Positions 27,755 to 37,314 of a stretch of DNA of 64,000 bases are shown in pieces. The translations under genes and the position numbers were made by a program. The DNA is from Paulownia fortunei (taxonomy: Eukaryota > Streptophyta > Magnoliopsida > Lamiales > Paulowniaceae), in assembly GCA_019321725.1 (NCBI GenBank), contig CM033122.1:16146274-16210273 (forward strand). Direction: 5' to 3'. How positions within the stretch are numbered: the stretch's first letter is position 1; each line of letters opens with the position of its first letter. The notes beneath the pieces were generated by a model that was given only the letters and a program-made list of their open reading frames with translations, did no database searches and was not told the DNA's origin.

Positions 27755-28665
27755 ATGTCACACAATCAAGTAGAAAACTCAATTGAAGAGACACAACAAG
27801 CAACCATCCCAAACCTACAATTACAAGCATTGTTGAGCGAGATGAAGCGGATGATGAGGACTGAATTGGAGCAACTTGCTGTAATTGAATTCACTGACTA
27901 TGTTATTATTTGGTGGGATCAATTGTTGAAGGAAAGGAGGAAAAATCATGAACGGCTTGTTGAGACTTGGGATGAGATGAAGGTCATCATGAGAAGACGT
28001 TTCATTCCAAGCTACTATCATCGGGAGTTGTACAACAAGTTGCAGCGTCTAACTCAAGGATCCCAGAGTGTCGATGAGTACTACAAAGAAATGGAAATTG
28101 CTATGATCCGAGCAAATGTAGAGGAAGACAGAGAAGCCACCATGGCTAGGTTTTTGCACGGTTTAAATCGTGAGATAGCAGATGTGGTGGAGATGCAACA
28201 CTATGTGGAGTTGACGGATATGGTGCACCAAGCCATCAAAGTTGAGCAGTAATTGAAACGGAGGAACATAGCTAGAAGGGGAATAGGAACGACCTCCTCA
28301 ATTTCATGGAAAACAGCACCTAAACGGGACAAATGGCCATCAATTAAACCTAACCCTGAATCCTCTAAAGATACCAAACCAGCTACAATGCCAAAACAAG
28401 GTAACATTGAATCCTCCACTTCTAAAAATCGAGATATTAAGTGCTTCAAGTGTCAAGACAAGGGACATATAGCTAGTCAATGCCCGAATAAAAGGATCGT
28501 GGTGATCAATGCTCAAGAGGAAATTGAGACAGAAGATGAACAAAAAGATGAAGTAGATGACATGCCACCTCTTGAAGATGCATATGAAGGGCAGTATGCA
28601 GTGGAAGGAGAATCATTAGTGGCAAGGCGAGCTCTTAGTGCGCAAGTCAGGAAGAAGAAAATAAC
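27755..28665 (+). pseudogene. Chromovirus gag (capsid, zinc knuckle), broken
   Basis: Probable start MSHNQVENS at 27755. The Retrotrans_gag core is visible (IIWWDQLLKERR, TWDEMKVIMRRRFIPSYYH, LQRLTQGSQSVDEYY, FLHGLNREIADVVE), followed by a CX2CX4HX4C knuckle (CFKCQDKGHIASQC near 28443-28484). There are three defects. The N-terminal half looks internally deleted where TELEQLAV meets EFTDYVI (about 27870-27890). A TAA stop interrupts the frame at 28250-28252, directly after VEQ and before LKRR. A frameshift near 28650 separates gag from protease. Family knowledge: such gags are normally longer before the EFTDY block. Confidence 0.85.
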
Positions 28666-29300
28666 CAGCGGGAGAACTTATTCCATACTCGGTGTTTTGT
28701 ACAGAGTAAGGTTTGCAGTGTTATAATTGATGGTGGAAGTTGCACCAATGTTGCCAGCACTGAGTTAGTGGAGAAATTGGCACTACCTACCTTGAAACAT
28801 CCACGACCATATCGGCTTCAATGGGTAAACAATAATGGAGAAATCAAGGTTACAAAACAAGTTTTGGTGGCATTCTCCGTTGGCAAGTACGAGGATGAGG
28901 TGTTTTGTGATGTAGTACCTATGCACGCATGTCATATCCTATTGGGGAGGCCATGGCAGTACGATCGATATGTCACACATGATGGTTACACCAATAAGTA
29001 CTCTTTTGTCATAAAAAAACAGCCTATAACACTTGTACCATTGAATCCAAAACAAATTCTCGAAGATCAGCTCAAGATGCAAAAATCAAATGAAAAGAGA
29101 AAAGAAAAAGAGAGAGATGCCAAAGTTGAGAAAAAAAATGAGAGAGTCGTAGCCTTGGTGAGTGAGAGAGAGGAAAAATACAACTTCATTGCAAAAAAAA
29201 ATGAGATCAAGAGAGCTTTAACTTTACAACAGCCTCTTATAGTACTTATGTATAATGAGGCCCTTTTGTGTACTAATAATCTTGTCGGATCTTTGCCGAG
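28666..29300 (+). pseudogene. Chromovirus protease and linker
   Basis: Read after the frameshift near 28650. The active-site segment is VIIDGGSCTNVAST (about 28718), using DGG as is common in plant gypsy elements, and the flap/C-terminal motif is HILLGRPWQYDR (about 28930-28970). A lysine/glutamate-rich linker follows (KEKERDAKVEKKNER), leading into RT. The frame stays open to 29634. Confidence 0.82.
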
Positions 29301-30212
29301 CAATGTTCTTTACCTTTTGCAGGAATTCAAGGATGTATTTCTTGAGAAGGTGCCACCGGGCTTACCACCAATTCGAGGAATTGAACATCAAATTGACTTC
29401 ATACCTGGTGCAACAATTCCAAATCGACCAGCCTATAGAAGTAATCCCGAGGAGACAAAGGAACTTCAATGGCAGGTTCATAAACTAATGGAAAATGGGT
29501 ATGTTAGAGAGAGCATGAGCCCTTGTGCAGTTCCAGTGCTACTAGTGCCTAAGAAGGACGGGACATGGAGGATGTGTGTTGATTGTCGAGCCATCAACAA
29601 CATTACAGTAAAGTATCGACATCCCATCGATTAGATGACATGTTAGATGAATTGCATGGGTCTTGTGTGTTTTCAAAAATTGACCTTAAGAGTGGATACC
29701 ATCAGATTAGGATGAAAGAGGGTGATGAGTGGAAAGCTGCATTTAAAACAAAATATGGTTTGTATGAGTGGTTAGTTATGCCTTTTGGATTAACTAATGC
29801 ACCTAGTACTTTCATGAGGCTCATGAACCATGTTTTGCGTGCTTTTCTTGGTAAATTTGTAGTTGTCTATTTTGACGATATCCTAATTTATAGCAAAAAC
29901 CTGGATGATCATGTTAAACACCTAACACTTATTTTAAAGGTCCTAAGGAAAGAAAGGTTATTTGCTAATCTTAAGAAATGTACCTTTTGCACGGACAAGC
30001 TTGTATTTCTTGGTTTTGTTGTAAGTGCTAAAGGGATTGAGGTCGATGAGGAAAAGGTGAACACAATTCAAGATTGGCCAACGCCTACTACAATAAATCA
30101 GGTAAGAAGCTTCCATGGCTTAGCCAGTTTTTATAGGCGTTTTGTTCGGGATTTCAGTAGCATAGCTGCGCCCCTAATCGAAGTCATCAAGAAGAATGTT
30201 CCATTTAAGTGA
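29301..30212 (+). pseudogene. Chromovirus reverse transcriptase, interrupted
   Basis: RT blocks in order: [36 protein letters not shown], then a frameshift at about 29628-29634 where several bases seem lost inside the YRHPI-RLDDML motif. The read then continues [29 protein letters not shown], and the catalytic [10 protein letters not shown] (about 29870-29895). It ends [18 protein letters not shown] stop at 30210-30212 closes the piece between VPFK and GHEQEKSF. The catalytic aspartates are intact. The frame breaks disable it. Confidence 0.88.
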
Positions 30213-32219
30213 GGACATGAACAAGAAAAGTCATTCAAGCTCATCAAAGATAAATTGACTAATGCTCCTTTACTTGTTTTACCTAACTTCACTAAAATGT
30301 TCGAAATTGAGTGTGATGCTTCAGTTATAGGTATCGGTGGTGTACTGATGCAAGAAGGAAGGCCGATTGCATATTTTAGTGAAAAGTTAAGTGGTGCAAC
30401 CTTAAACTATCCCACTTACGATAAGGAATTATATGCATTGGTTCGAACTCTGGAGACTTGGCAACACTATCTATGGCCAAAAGAGTTTGTGATTCATACA
30501 GATCATGAGTCTTTGAAGCATCTAAAGGGGCAACACAAATTGAGCAGACGCCATGCCAAATGGGTAGAGTTCATTGAGACTTTTCCCTATGTAATCAAAT
30601 ACAAACAAGGTAAGGAAAATGTAGTTGCCGATGCACTATCACGCAGGTATGCTTTACTTTCAACCCTTGACTCTAAATTGCTTGAATTTGAATACATTAA
30701 AGAGTTATATGCAACGGATTCTGATTTTGGTGACTTGTTTAAAAACTGCACTAAAGGGGGCTGTGGGAAGTTCTATTTGCATGATGATTTTTTGTTTCGA
30801 GAGAACAAATTGTGTGTTCCCCATTCATCTTTGCGTGAATTACTTGTTAGGGAAGCACATAGTGGTGGTTTGATGGGCTACTTCGGGGTAGCTAAAACTT
30901 TAGGTGTGTTGCATGAGCATTTTTTTTGGCCGCACATGAAACGTGACGTAGAGAGGATTTGTGCGAAATGCATTAATTGTAAGCAAGCTAAGTCTAAACA
31001 ACAACCACATGATTTGTACATAACCCTACCTATCCCTAGTGCTCCTTGGGTTGATATCTCTATGGATTTTGTTTTGGGCTTACCTAAGACTGAGAGGGGG
31101 AAAGATTCAGTTTTTGTGGTTGTTGATAGGTTCTCTAAAATGGCACATTTTATTGCTTGTCATAAAACTGATGATGCATCACATGTAGCCAATTTGTTTT
31201 TCAGGGAGATTGTTAGGTTGCATGGCATGCCAAAGACTATTGTTTCTGATAGGGATACAAGGTTCTTGAGTTACTTTTGGAAAACCTTATGGGGAAAGTT
31301 GGGAACTAAATTGTTGTTTTCTACTACTTGTCACCCCCAAACTGATGGTCAAACCGAAGTAGTGAATAGGACTTTGTCTACATTGTTGCGTGCTATCATA
31401 CAAAAGAACTTGAAAACTTGGGAAGACTATTTACCACATGTTGAATTTGCTTATAATCGTTGTATCCACTCTGCAACTAAATTTTCACCATTTGATATTG
31501 TTTATGGTTTTAATCCATTGACTCCTTTGGATTTAACCCCTTTACCTTTGAATGAACGTGTTAACTTAGATGGAAAAAAGAAAGCAGAATTTGTCATACA
31601 GATTCATGGAAAGGCAAAGCAACACATAGAGCGTCGGACGGAACAATATGCTAAACAAGCTAATAAGGGACGCAAGAAAGTTATTTTCGAACCAAGGGAT
31701 TGGGTTTGGCTGCATATGAGGAAGGACCGTTTTCCAGAGCACAGGCGAACTAAACTCCTTCCACGGGGTGATGGGCCATTTCAAGTGGTGGAACGCATCA
31801 ATGACAATGCCTACAAACTTGAACTACCAGGTGAGTATGGTGTTGGCGCTAGCTTTAATGTTTCTGATCTATCTCCTTTCGATGTAGATGATGAAGATTT
31901 GAGGACAAATCCTTTTCAAGACGGGAAGAATGATAAAAACAAAGCTACACACTCACGCATACAAGAGGGAGAACTCACACGTGGAATTGGAAGGACTCAA
32001 GATCGGCAATTACATGATCCATTAAGCTTACCAAGTGGACCAATCACAAGATTTAGGGCCAAGCATTTTAAAGAAGCATTATATGGGTTGATTCAACAAG
32101 TTGGTGAAATGCCAAACACATGGGGGCCCAACATGAGTCCAAATTCATTTCAAATAATTCCAAATCAGATTGAAGGAAATTTAGTCACCATAATTTCGGT
32201 TTTTGAGGAGCCTAATTGA
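30213..32219 (+). CDS. Chromovirus RNase H and integrase, open frame running into the 3' LTR
   Basis: An open frame of 654 codons from about 30255. RNase [47 protein letters not shown], with the acidic residues present. Integrase zinc domain: [15 protein letters not shown] and [11 protein letters not shown]; the second zinc-binding His appears replaced by Tyr. Core: [12 protein letters not shown] (D), [13 protein letters not shown] (D), [15 protein letters not shown] (E). The C-terminal part [28 protein letters not shown] is typical of plant gypsy elements. No clear chromodomain follows. The last 289 bases (31931-32219) lie inside the 3' LTR, encoding [15 protein letters not shown] and a tail. 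The upstream stop at 30210 means it can no longer be translated as part of the polyprotein. Confidence 0.9.
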   Translation, partial: GHEQEKSFKLIKDKLTNAPLLVLPNFTKMFEIECDASVIGIGGVLMQEGRPIAYFSEKLSGATLNYPTYDKELYALVRTLETWQHYLWPKEFVIHTDHESLKHLKGQHKLSRRHAKWVEFIETFPYVIKYKQGKENVVADALSRRYALLSTLDSKLLEFEYIKELYATDSDFGDLFKNCTKGGCGKFYLHDDFLFRENKLCVPHSSLRELLVREAHSGGLMGYFGVAKTLGVLHEHFFWPHMKRDVERICAKCINCKQAKSKQQPHDLYITLPIPSAPWVDISMDFVLGLPKTERGKDSVFVVVDRFSKMAHFIACHKTDDASHVANLFFREIVRLHGMPKTIVSDRDTRFLSYFWKTLWGKLGTKLLFSTTCHPQTDGQTEVVNRTLSTLLRAIIQKNLKTWEDYLPHVEFAYNRCIHSATKFSPFDIVYGFNPLTPLDLTPLPLNERVNLDGKKKAEFVIQIHGKAKQHIERRTEQYAKQANKGRKKVIFEPRDWVWLHMRKDRFPEHRRTKLLPRGDGPFQVVERINDNAYKLELPGEYGVGASFNVSDLSPFDVDDEDLRTNPFQDGKNDKNKATHSRIQEGELTRGIGRTQDRQLHDPLSLPSGPITRFRAKHFKEALYGLIQQVGEMPNTWGPNMSPNSFQIIPNQIEGNLVTIISVFEEPN

Positions 32220-32804
32220 AGATACACATGTTTTCAACTTTGGAAAGGTCAATCACCAAGATTTCGGGAGCCTAATTCAAAACACGCACATTTTCCATAT
32301 TTTTGGAAGGCCAAGATTATTGACTTAAATATTTCTTGATTAAGATGATATTATAGGCAAGATTTTGAAGTTTCCTAAATGTGGGGATGAATTATAGGCA
32401 GGATTTACTTGATTAGTTTGTTTCCATAGGATAATTAGTTTCCTATTCTTACTTCTTTGTTTCCATAAGTTACAATTGTTTAAAACCTATTTAAAGGGGA
32501 CCAAGTTGTATACTTTAGACAGATTGAAAATTTATAAAAGATTGGAAAGTTTATCTTGATCTTCTTTCATTCTTGAAAGAACATTTGAACTTATCAAGTT
32601 ATTCTTGTGGCGTTCAAAAACAATCGAACTTATCATCGAGATTCTTGAGTATTCTTGGTATGGCGTTCCGTATTCAATTGTAGCCTTGGTTCTTGGTTTG
32701 CTAGTCACGGGTCAAGGTTCACCAAACTTGCCTCTTAAAGATCTTGGGGTTGATTCTATATTTTGGTGTTGGGTTTCGTCATATCATTGGCGAGATTCAT
32801 ATCA
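31931..32804 (+). repeat. 3' LTR of the chromovirus
   Basis: 874 bp, same ends as the 5' LTR, followed by ATATA at 32805-32809. It contains the pol stop at 32217-32219. No obvious polypurine tract lies outside it other than the purine-rich acgggaagaa immediately before 31931, which is a good candidate. Confidence 0.92.
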
Positions 32805-32884
32805 ATATACAATCTTATCAACTACAATCTCTGTCTCTTCCTCAGTCTCTATGTCAATATATCTTCCTTCTCAGTCCATCATTT

Positions 32885-33670
32885 ACCATGTGTGATAAAA
32901 TGCATTGTCATTATCATCTCGTTATCTTGGCCTATTCATCTTTTTTACAATATTATTTACATTTTATGCACTCATAACTCAATTAGTTCTTCACAAATCA
33001 CCAAATTTATAGCTCCAAACTAGTACTCTAGAAAAAAAAAAAAAAAAAAAAAACAAACAAACCAAAATCAAAAGCACAACTACAAAAAAAAATCTAGCCA
33101 CAGCACATTATCGAAACTTGCAATCAAAAACCTGAACACCATTCCATTACTCAAGGTATTTTTTTTTTAACTAGAAAAATATAATTAGAAATTTGTTTGC
33201 GCATTTTTTAATTAGAACAAAATACAATCCGATAAATGGTTAGAATTTTTTTATTTTAATTGCAAATGTTAGGCTTTTTACCAAAAGAGTTTTTGTGTAA
33301 TAAGATAAATTTTCAAACCATGCATTCCAAAACCAGATTTAGACATCAAATTCATAAAATTGATGAATTAAATATTAACTAAAAATGAATTGCAGTGATG
33401 AGATGATGACGTTTGTCGGTTTATGCATTAATATTACCTAAAAATGAATTGAAAGAGATGAGGTTTCTAGATTTATGAGTTGAAAAGAAAGCTTAGAGAG
33501 AGAATGTTAGGAGACAGAAGAACTTAAAATTCAAGAAAAAATTAGGAGAGAGAGAGGAACTTGGCTTCATTATAATGATGTTGGCTTCATTATGATGATG
33601 TGATGTATTTTTGTAAAAAGCGTGTTTGAATGAACCATTTTCAGACTGATATTTACTACCATAAAAGTCT
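32885..33670 (+). repeat. Dispersed repeat family, copy 2
   Basis: Diverged direct copy of 24725-25480, including CATTATCATCTCGTTATC, CTTCACAAATCACCAAA, CAAAAGCACAACTAC and AACCAGATTTAGACATCAAATTCAT. It contains a 22-A run near 33032-33052. A local duplication of ttggcttcattatgatgatg occurs near 33562-33601. Confidence 0.6.
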
Positions 33671-33714
33671 AGGTATTGTCAGGTTAGAGATATCACATCA
33701 AGCTTTGATGGTAT

Positions 33715-33960
33715 TTTATGTTGTTAATATATTAAAGTAATGATTAAAAATAAATATCTATATTGATAATGATTTGAAGGTAAAATCTATTATTTGTTTC
33801 TTTATTTATTTATTTGTTTATATTGAGATAATGATTCGAAGGTATAAAATAATGTTATTTATTCTTGTAATGGTTGGGATATATATAAATATATATATTT
33901 GAATTCATGTAATGATTGGAAGATATACAAAATGAGATAATGGTTTTGGAAACATGGTAG
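33715..33960. repeat. AT-rich repeat, inverted partner of 25630-25800
   Basis: Contains TATTCTTGTAATGGTTGGGATATATAT, whose reverse complement lies at 25672-25702, plus GTAATGATTAAAAA matching the other side. It also has internal near-repeats (TAATGATTTGAAGGTA, TAATGATTCGAAGGTA). Confidence 0.5.
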
Positions 33961-35072
33961 AGACTAGGTATGACACTGAATTCACAAACCATGTTTATCA
34001 CAATTACTTTAATTTTACCAAAAGAAAAAAATAAATAACTTACATACCTTTTTTGGTTGAATGAAACTCTTGTGACTAGAACAGACTGAGCAAACGGCCC
34101 AACACACTACCTTATTTGAAAGTAAAAGCTATGGTATTGTCTCTTTCACTTAATTTTTATAAAAGAGGGCAATCAAATATGACATGATCATTCACCACTA
34201 ATGCTGATTAACTTCCAAACTTATTGCATGTCTCCTTTCAACAAGTACTTCAGATACAACCACCAATCTTAATGAAAGAAACTATTTCACTTATAACATA
34301 AAAAAGGAAGTGCAGAAATGAACAACATCAAATTTTCTGAATTTGTAACATCATCTCCCAAACAATTTGAATACCTATAATGCAATAAAATAAGCAAAAG
34401 AAGGGCTTTTAGTGTAATCAATCAGGATAAACTTGATCGCATTAGCATCAAACTCTACTGAAAACCATCAATTGGAACTAAATTACAAGGCTACCATACT
34501 CAAACAAATAAGACACTGACATCTGCATTACCCATAATGTAACAATCAGCTTAGATTAATTTAATTAAAATTTGCAGCAGCTTTTATAGTATAGACCAAC
34601 CATGAAAGTGGATGGATCATACACAACCTTCACACACATGCATACACTCCAAAAAAAAAAAGGAAAAAATATTACTAGGACGCACAGTTTACCATTACTG
34701 CCTATATAACAGATGTGCAAGATATAGGATCTTATGCTATCAGATTAGAAATATTGAATGATACCAGTAACCATGCTCTTGACATGATACTTGTTGGTAG
34801 TATGGTGATGATACCTCTATATATGAATGCCAACATTCCAAGGGGCTATACAGCTTATATTTTGAATCAGTAGACAAAATCTTGGATTTAGTTTTTAATC
34901 TTCGCGTAGTAAACAAGCCAAATAAAAAATAAAAAACATGAACACTTGTGTTTACACGAACTTGACCAGATTATAAAAGTAGACAGGTATGCTAAAAACC
35001 GCATTACCGTAAACAATTTACTATGTAGCCAAAATATACATATTCCAAAGTATATAAATGCAACATTTACCC
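33961..35072. other. Intergenic, no recognisable gene
   Basis: Non-repetitive-looking AT-rich DNA without long open frames or known motifs. It might include introns or 3' sequence of the unresolved minus-strand transcript unit suggested at 35073-35640. Confidence 0.35.
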
Positions 35073-35640
35073 CAAATAGCTTCTGGGTTCGCTTTTACAC
35101 ACCTGTTCACCCGCTTCTTCTCTGCGACGTAGCAACGGACACCTCTGTCTTCGCCGCCGTCAGCTGCTGCTGGTGGCTTGCTTTGATTATTCCCAGCACA
35201 GGTCAAAAGTAGGGTACAAAGCACTCAATAATCCGTCGTACCAGGTAGTTTATTTACAGTCCACACAGACAGAAGTGAGGGTAATCATCGGACGCAGGCT
35301 CATTACGACCTGAGAGGTGATTTCATGGATGATTTCCAAGATATGCTCAATGTGGGAAGCAAATTGAATGTTAAAATCGTTGGTAGATGAACGCGTCGAT
35401 CCACCCTACCACCTAATTCGTGGATCCAGAAAAGTAACGAAACTGGTGTCAAATGGCCAAGGATACTTTTTTTCCGGCTGAAATCAGAGATGGTGGTGTT
35501 GTCGGCGGTTGATGAGGATGCGCTCAACTGGCACTTAGTGCTCTAGCTGCAATAATGTGTGTGGATGGTGGTGACGATGAAGAGGAAGAAGAAGTAATAC
35601 AGGAGCGGCGCATATGGAGGGCAAAAAACTTGGGGAAAAA
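35073..35640 (-). other. GC-richer, coding-like island; possible exon(s) of an unrecognised gene
   Basis: GC content rises clearly above the surroundings. On the minus strand a short frame begins MRRSCITSSSSSSSPPSTHI (about 35611), like an organelle presequence, but stops after about 29 codons. Other frames there include ASSSTADNTTISDFSRKK (35303-35527) and KPPAAADGGEDRGVRCYVA, ending before GTAAATG at 35072, a possible donor site. No family is recognised. It could be a first exon plus UTR, a gene fragment, or a pseudogene. Confidence 0.25.
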
Positions 35641-35752
35641 AATTTAGGATATGAATTGAGTTGATGGCAGAGTGGTAAATTCATGCATTTTTTTTTTTGT
35701 TTTTGCAAGCCAAAAATAATTGCCAAAAGTATTTTATAAATTTTTATTTAAA

Positions 35753-35935
35753 ATTAATATATATATACTTAATATATAAAATTATAGACATTAGGAGTAA
35801 AATGCGAATTAATTAATATATATATACTTAATATTTAAATTCATAGACATTACGAGTAAAATGCGAATTAATTAATATATATATATGAATATTTAATATA
35901 TAAATTCATAGACATTACGAGTAAAATACGAATTA
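35753..35935 (+). repeat. Tandem repeat, about 60-bp unit, three copies
   Basis: TAGACATTA(G/C)GAGTAAAAT(G/A)CGAATTA recurs at about 35785, 35844 and 35909 with TA-rich spacers (59 and 65 bases apart). Confidence 0.85.
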
Positions 35936-36734
35936 TTCAGAGCAAAAATATAACTTATTTTTATATTATTTTTATATATATCGTACTTGTACTTATTTTT
36001 AAATTATGTAAAAATTATTTATTTCTATTTATATATTATTTAATTATAATTATAATAAACTTTAGAGAATACTATTTAGCAATAATTAGTATTTTTATAA
36101 ATTAATAGAATTTTTGCTTTTTATTTATATGATAATATGTATAAATAATTTTTCTAATTTTAGATTTTAATTATATATGATAAATTTGTTAAAATATAGT
36201 ATTATTCATAAAGTATTATATGGAATAAGTATATTACGTTTACTAAATACGTCACAATAGACGAGAAATAGTAAGTCATTTCTTTTATTCCCCATTATAT
36301 AACTTTGGACAACTTTGATAATCGACAATTTTTTTCGTATAATACGTGTACTAAATATTTCACCTAAAAAATATGAGTGTTATTAGATAATTTCATAATG
36401 TGAATGTGAAATATAAGTATATTTCAATTATTTGTAACATGTATATTATTATACGTGTATAGCACAATTTTTAACTAACAAACTCATACGATTAATTTAC
36501 AACTATAAAAGTACGAAAATATATCATATTGTTACTTTCTAACAACATATTTAAATACATTTATATTTCCACACAAATTCCACAATCTCACCCCAAAATG
36601 CATTTCACTAAATTGTTTCTCCTAACCTCAAAATAACACCAAAGAAACATAGCATAAGTTTTCTCTCTCTCCAACTCACAAATTGACAAACCTTGTATCT
36701 TCCAATTCATTTTTATATAGTGCCTAATTCATCG
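35936..36734. other. Very AT-rich intergenic DNA
   Basis: Almost entirely A/T with short frames only. No gene or element terminus is recognised. A few TTTTATATAT and ATATTAT runs. Confidence 0.5.
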
Positions 36735-37276
36735 ATTTCATGAATTTGATGTCTAATCTTGGTTTGATACTTCCTTTGAGTGAATAAATTGGTAGGGATT
36801 TATGTCAAACCTCCTGCCTTGACATAGGTGATTTTATCCACACAAAAATGTCTAATTTTGGTTTGATAATGCATGATGCAAAATTTACCTAATATCATGA
36901 AAATTCTTCTAGGACAAAGCTTAAAAAATTATGATTAAAAAAATTCTAACCATTTATCAAATCGTATTTTTTCTGATTAAAAAAATACAAAAACATTAAT
37001 CGTACTTTTCTTGTTAAAAAATTTACTTTGAATAATGTAATGGTGGTTCACGTTTTGATTGCAAGTTTTGATAATATATTATGGCTATTTTTTTATTTTT
37101 TTTGTAGTTGTGCTTCTAAGTTTTGGGTTTTTTTTTTTTGGAGTATTAGTTTACTGCAATAGCTCGAATGATTTGTGAAGTACCATTAAATATAGATAAT
37201 AGTGTAAAATAAATGAAGAGTCTGAGATAACGAGATAATAATCTCATGCATTTTACCCATAGTCAAGCATGTGAAT
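36735..37276 (-). repeat. Dispersed repeat family, copy 3 (inverted)
   Basis: The reverse complement shares with copy 1 the start CACATGCTTGACTATGGGTAAAA, then ATCTCGTTATCTCAG, CTTCACAAATCA, GAAGCACAACTAC, and ACCAAGATTAGACATCAAATTCAT at the other end. Like copy 2 it keeps AACTTGCAATCAAAA. Confidence 0.6.
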
Positions 37277-37314
37277 TACATATGGTAAACTCCTCTTGAG
37301 AAGTAGATGATAAG

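Larger units (their letters stand above)
26408..32804 (+). mobile_element. Ty3/gypsy chromovirus-like retrotransposon, nearly complete, young
   Basis: A full 6,397-bp element: 5' LTR 26408-27281, primer site 27284-27295, gag, protease, RT, RNase H, integrase, and 3' LTR 31931-32804. Both LTRs are 874 bp and begin TGATAAAAAC and end CATATCA. The 5-bp target duplication ATATA is present at 26403-26407 and 32805-32809. By eye I count about ten LTR differences (about 1 percent), all transitions, so insertion is recent compared with everything else here. The coding region has two nonsense codons, two frameshifts and an apparent gag deletion, so this copy is not autonomous. Pol extends into the 3' LTR, a trait known from CRM chromoviruses. 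Confidence 0.93.

Noticed and set aside
24725..33670. Direct repeats 24725-25480 and 32885-33670 as LTRs of a larger element enclosing the chromovirus
   Set aside because: The third copy is inverted and stands alone, there is no primer site or TG/CA edge, and the chromovirus has its own LTRs and target duplication. They are better read as a dispersed repeat.
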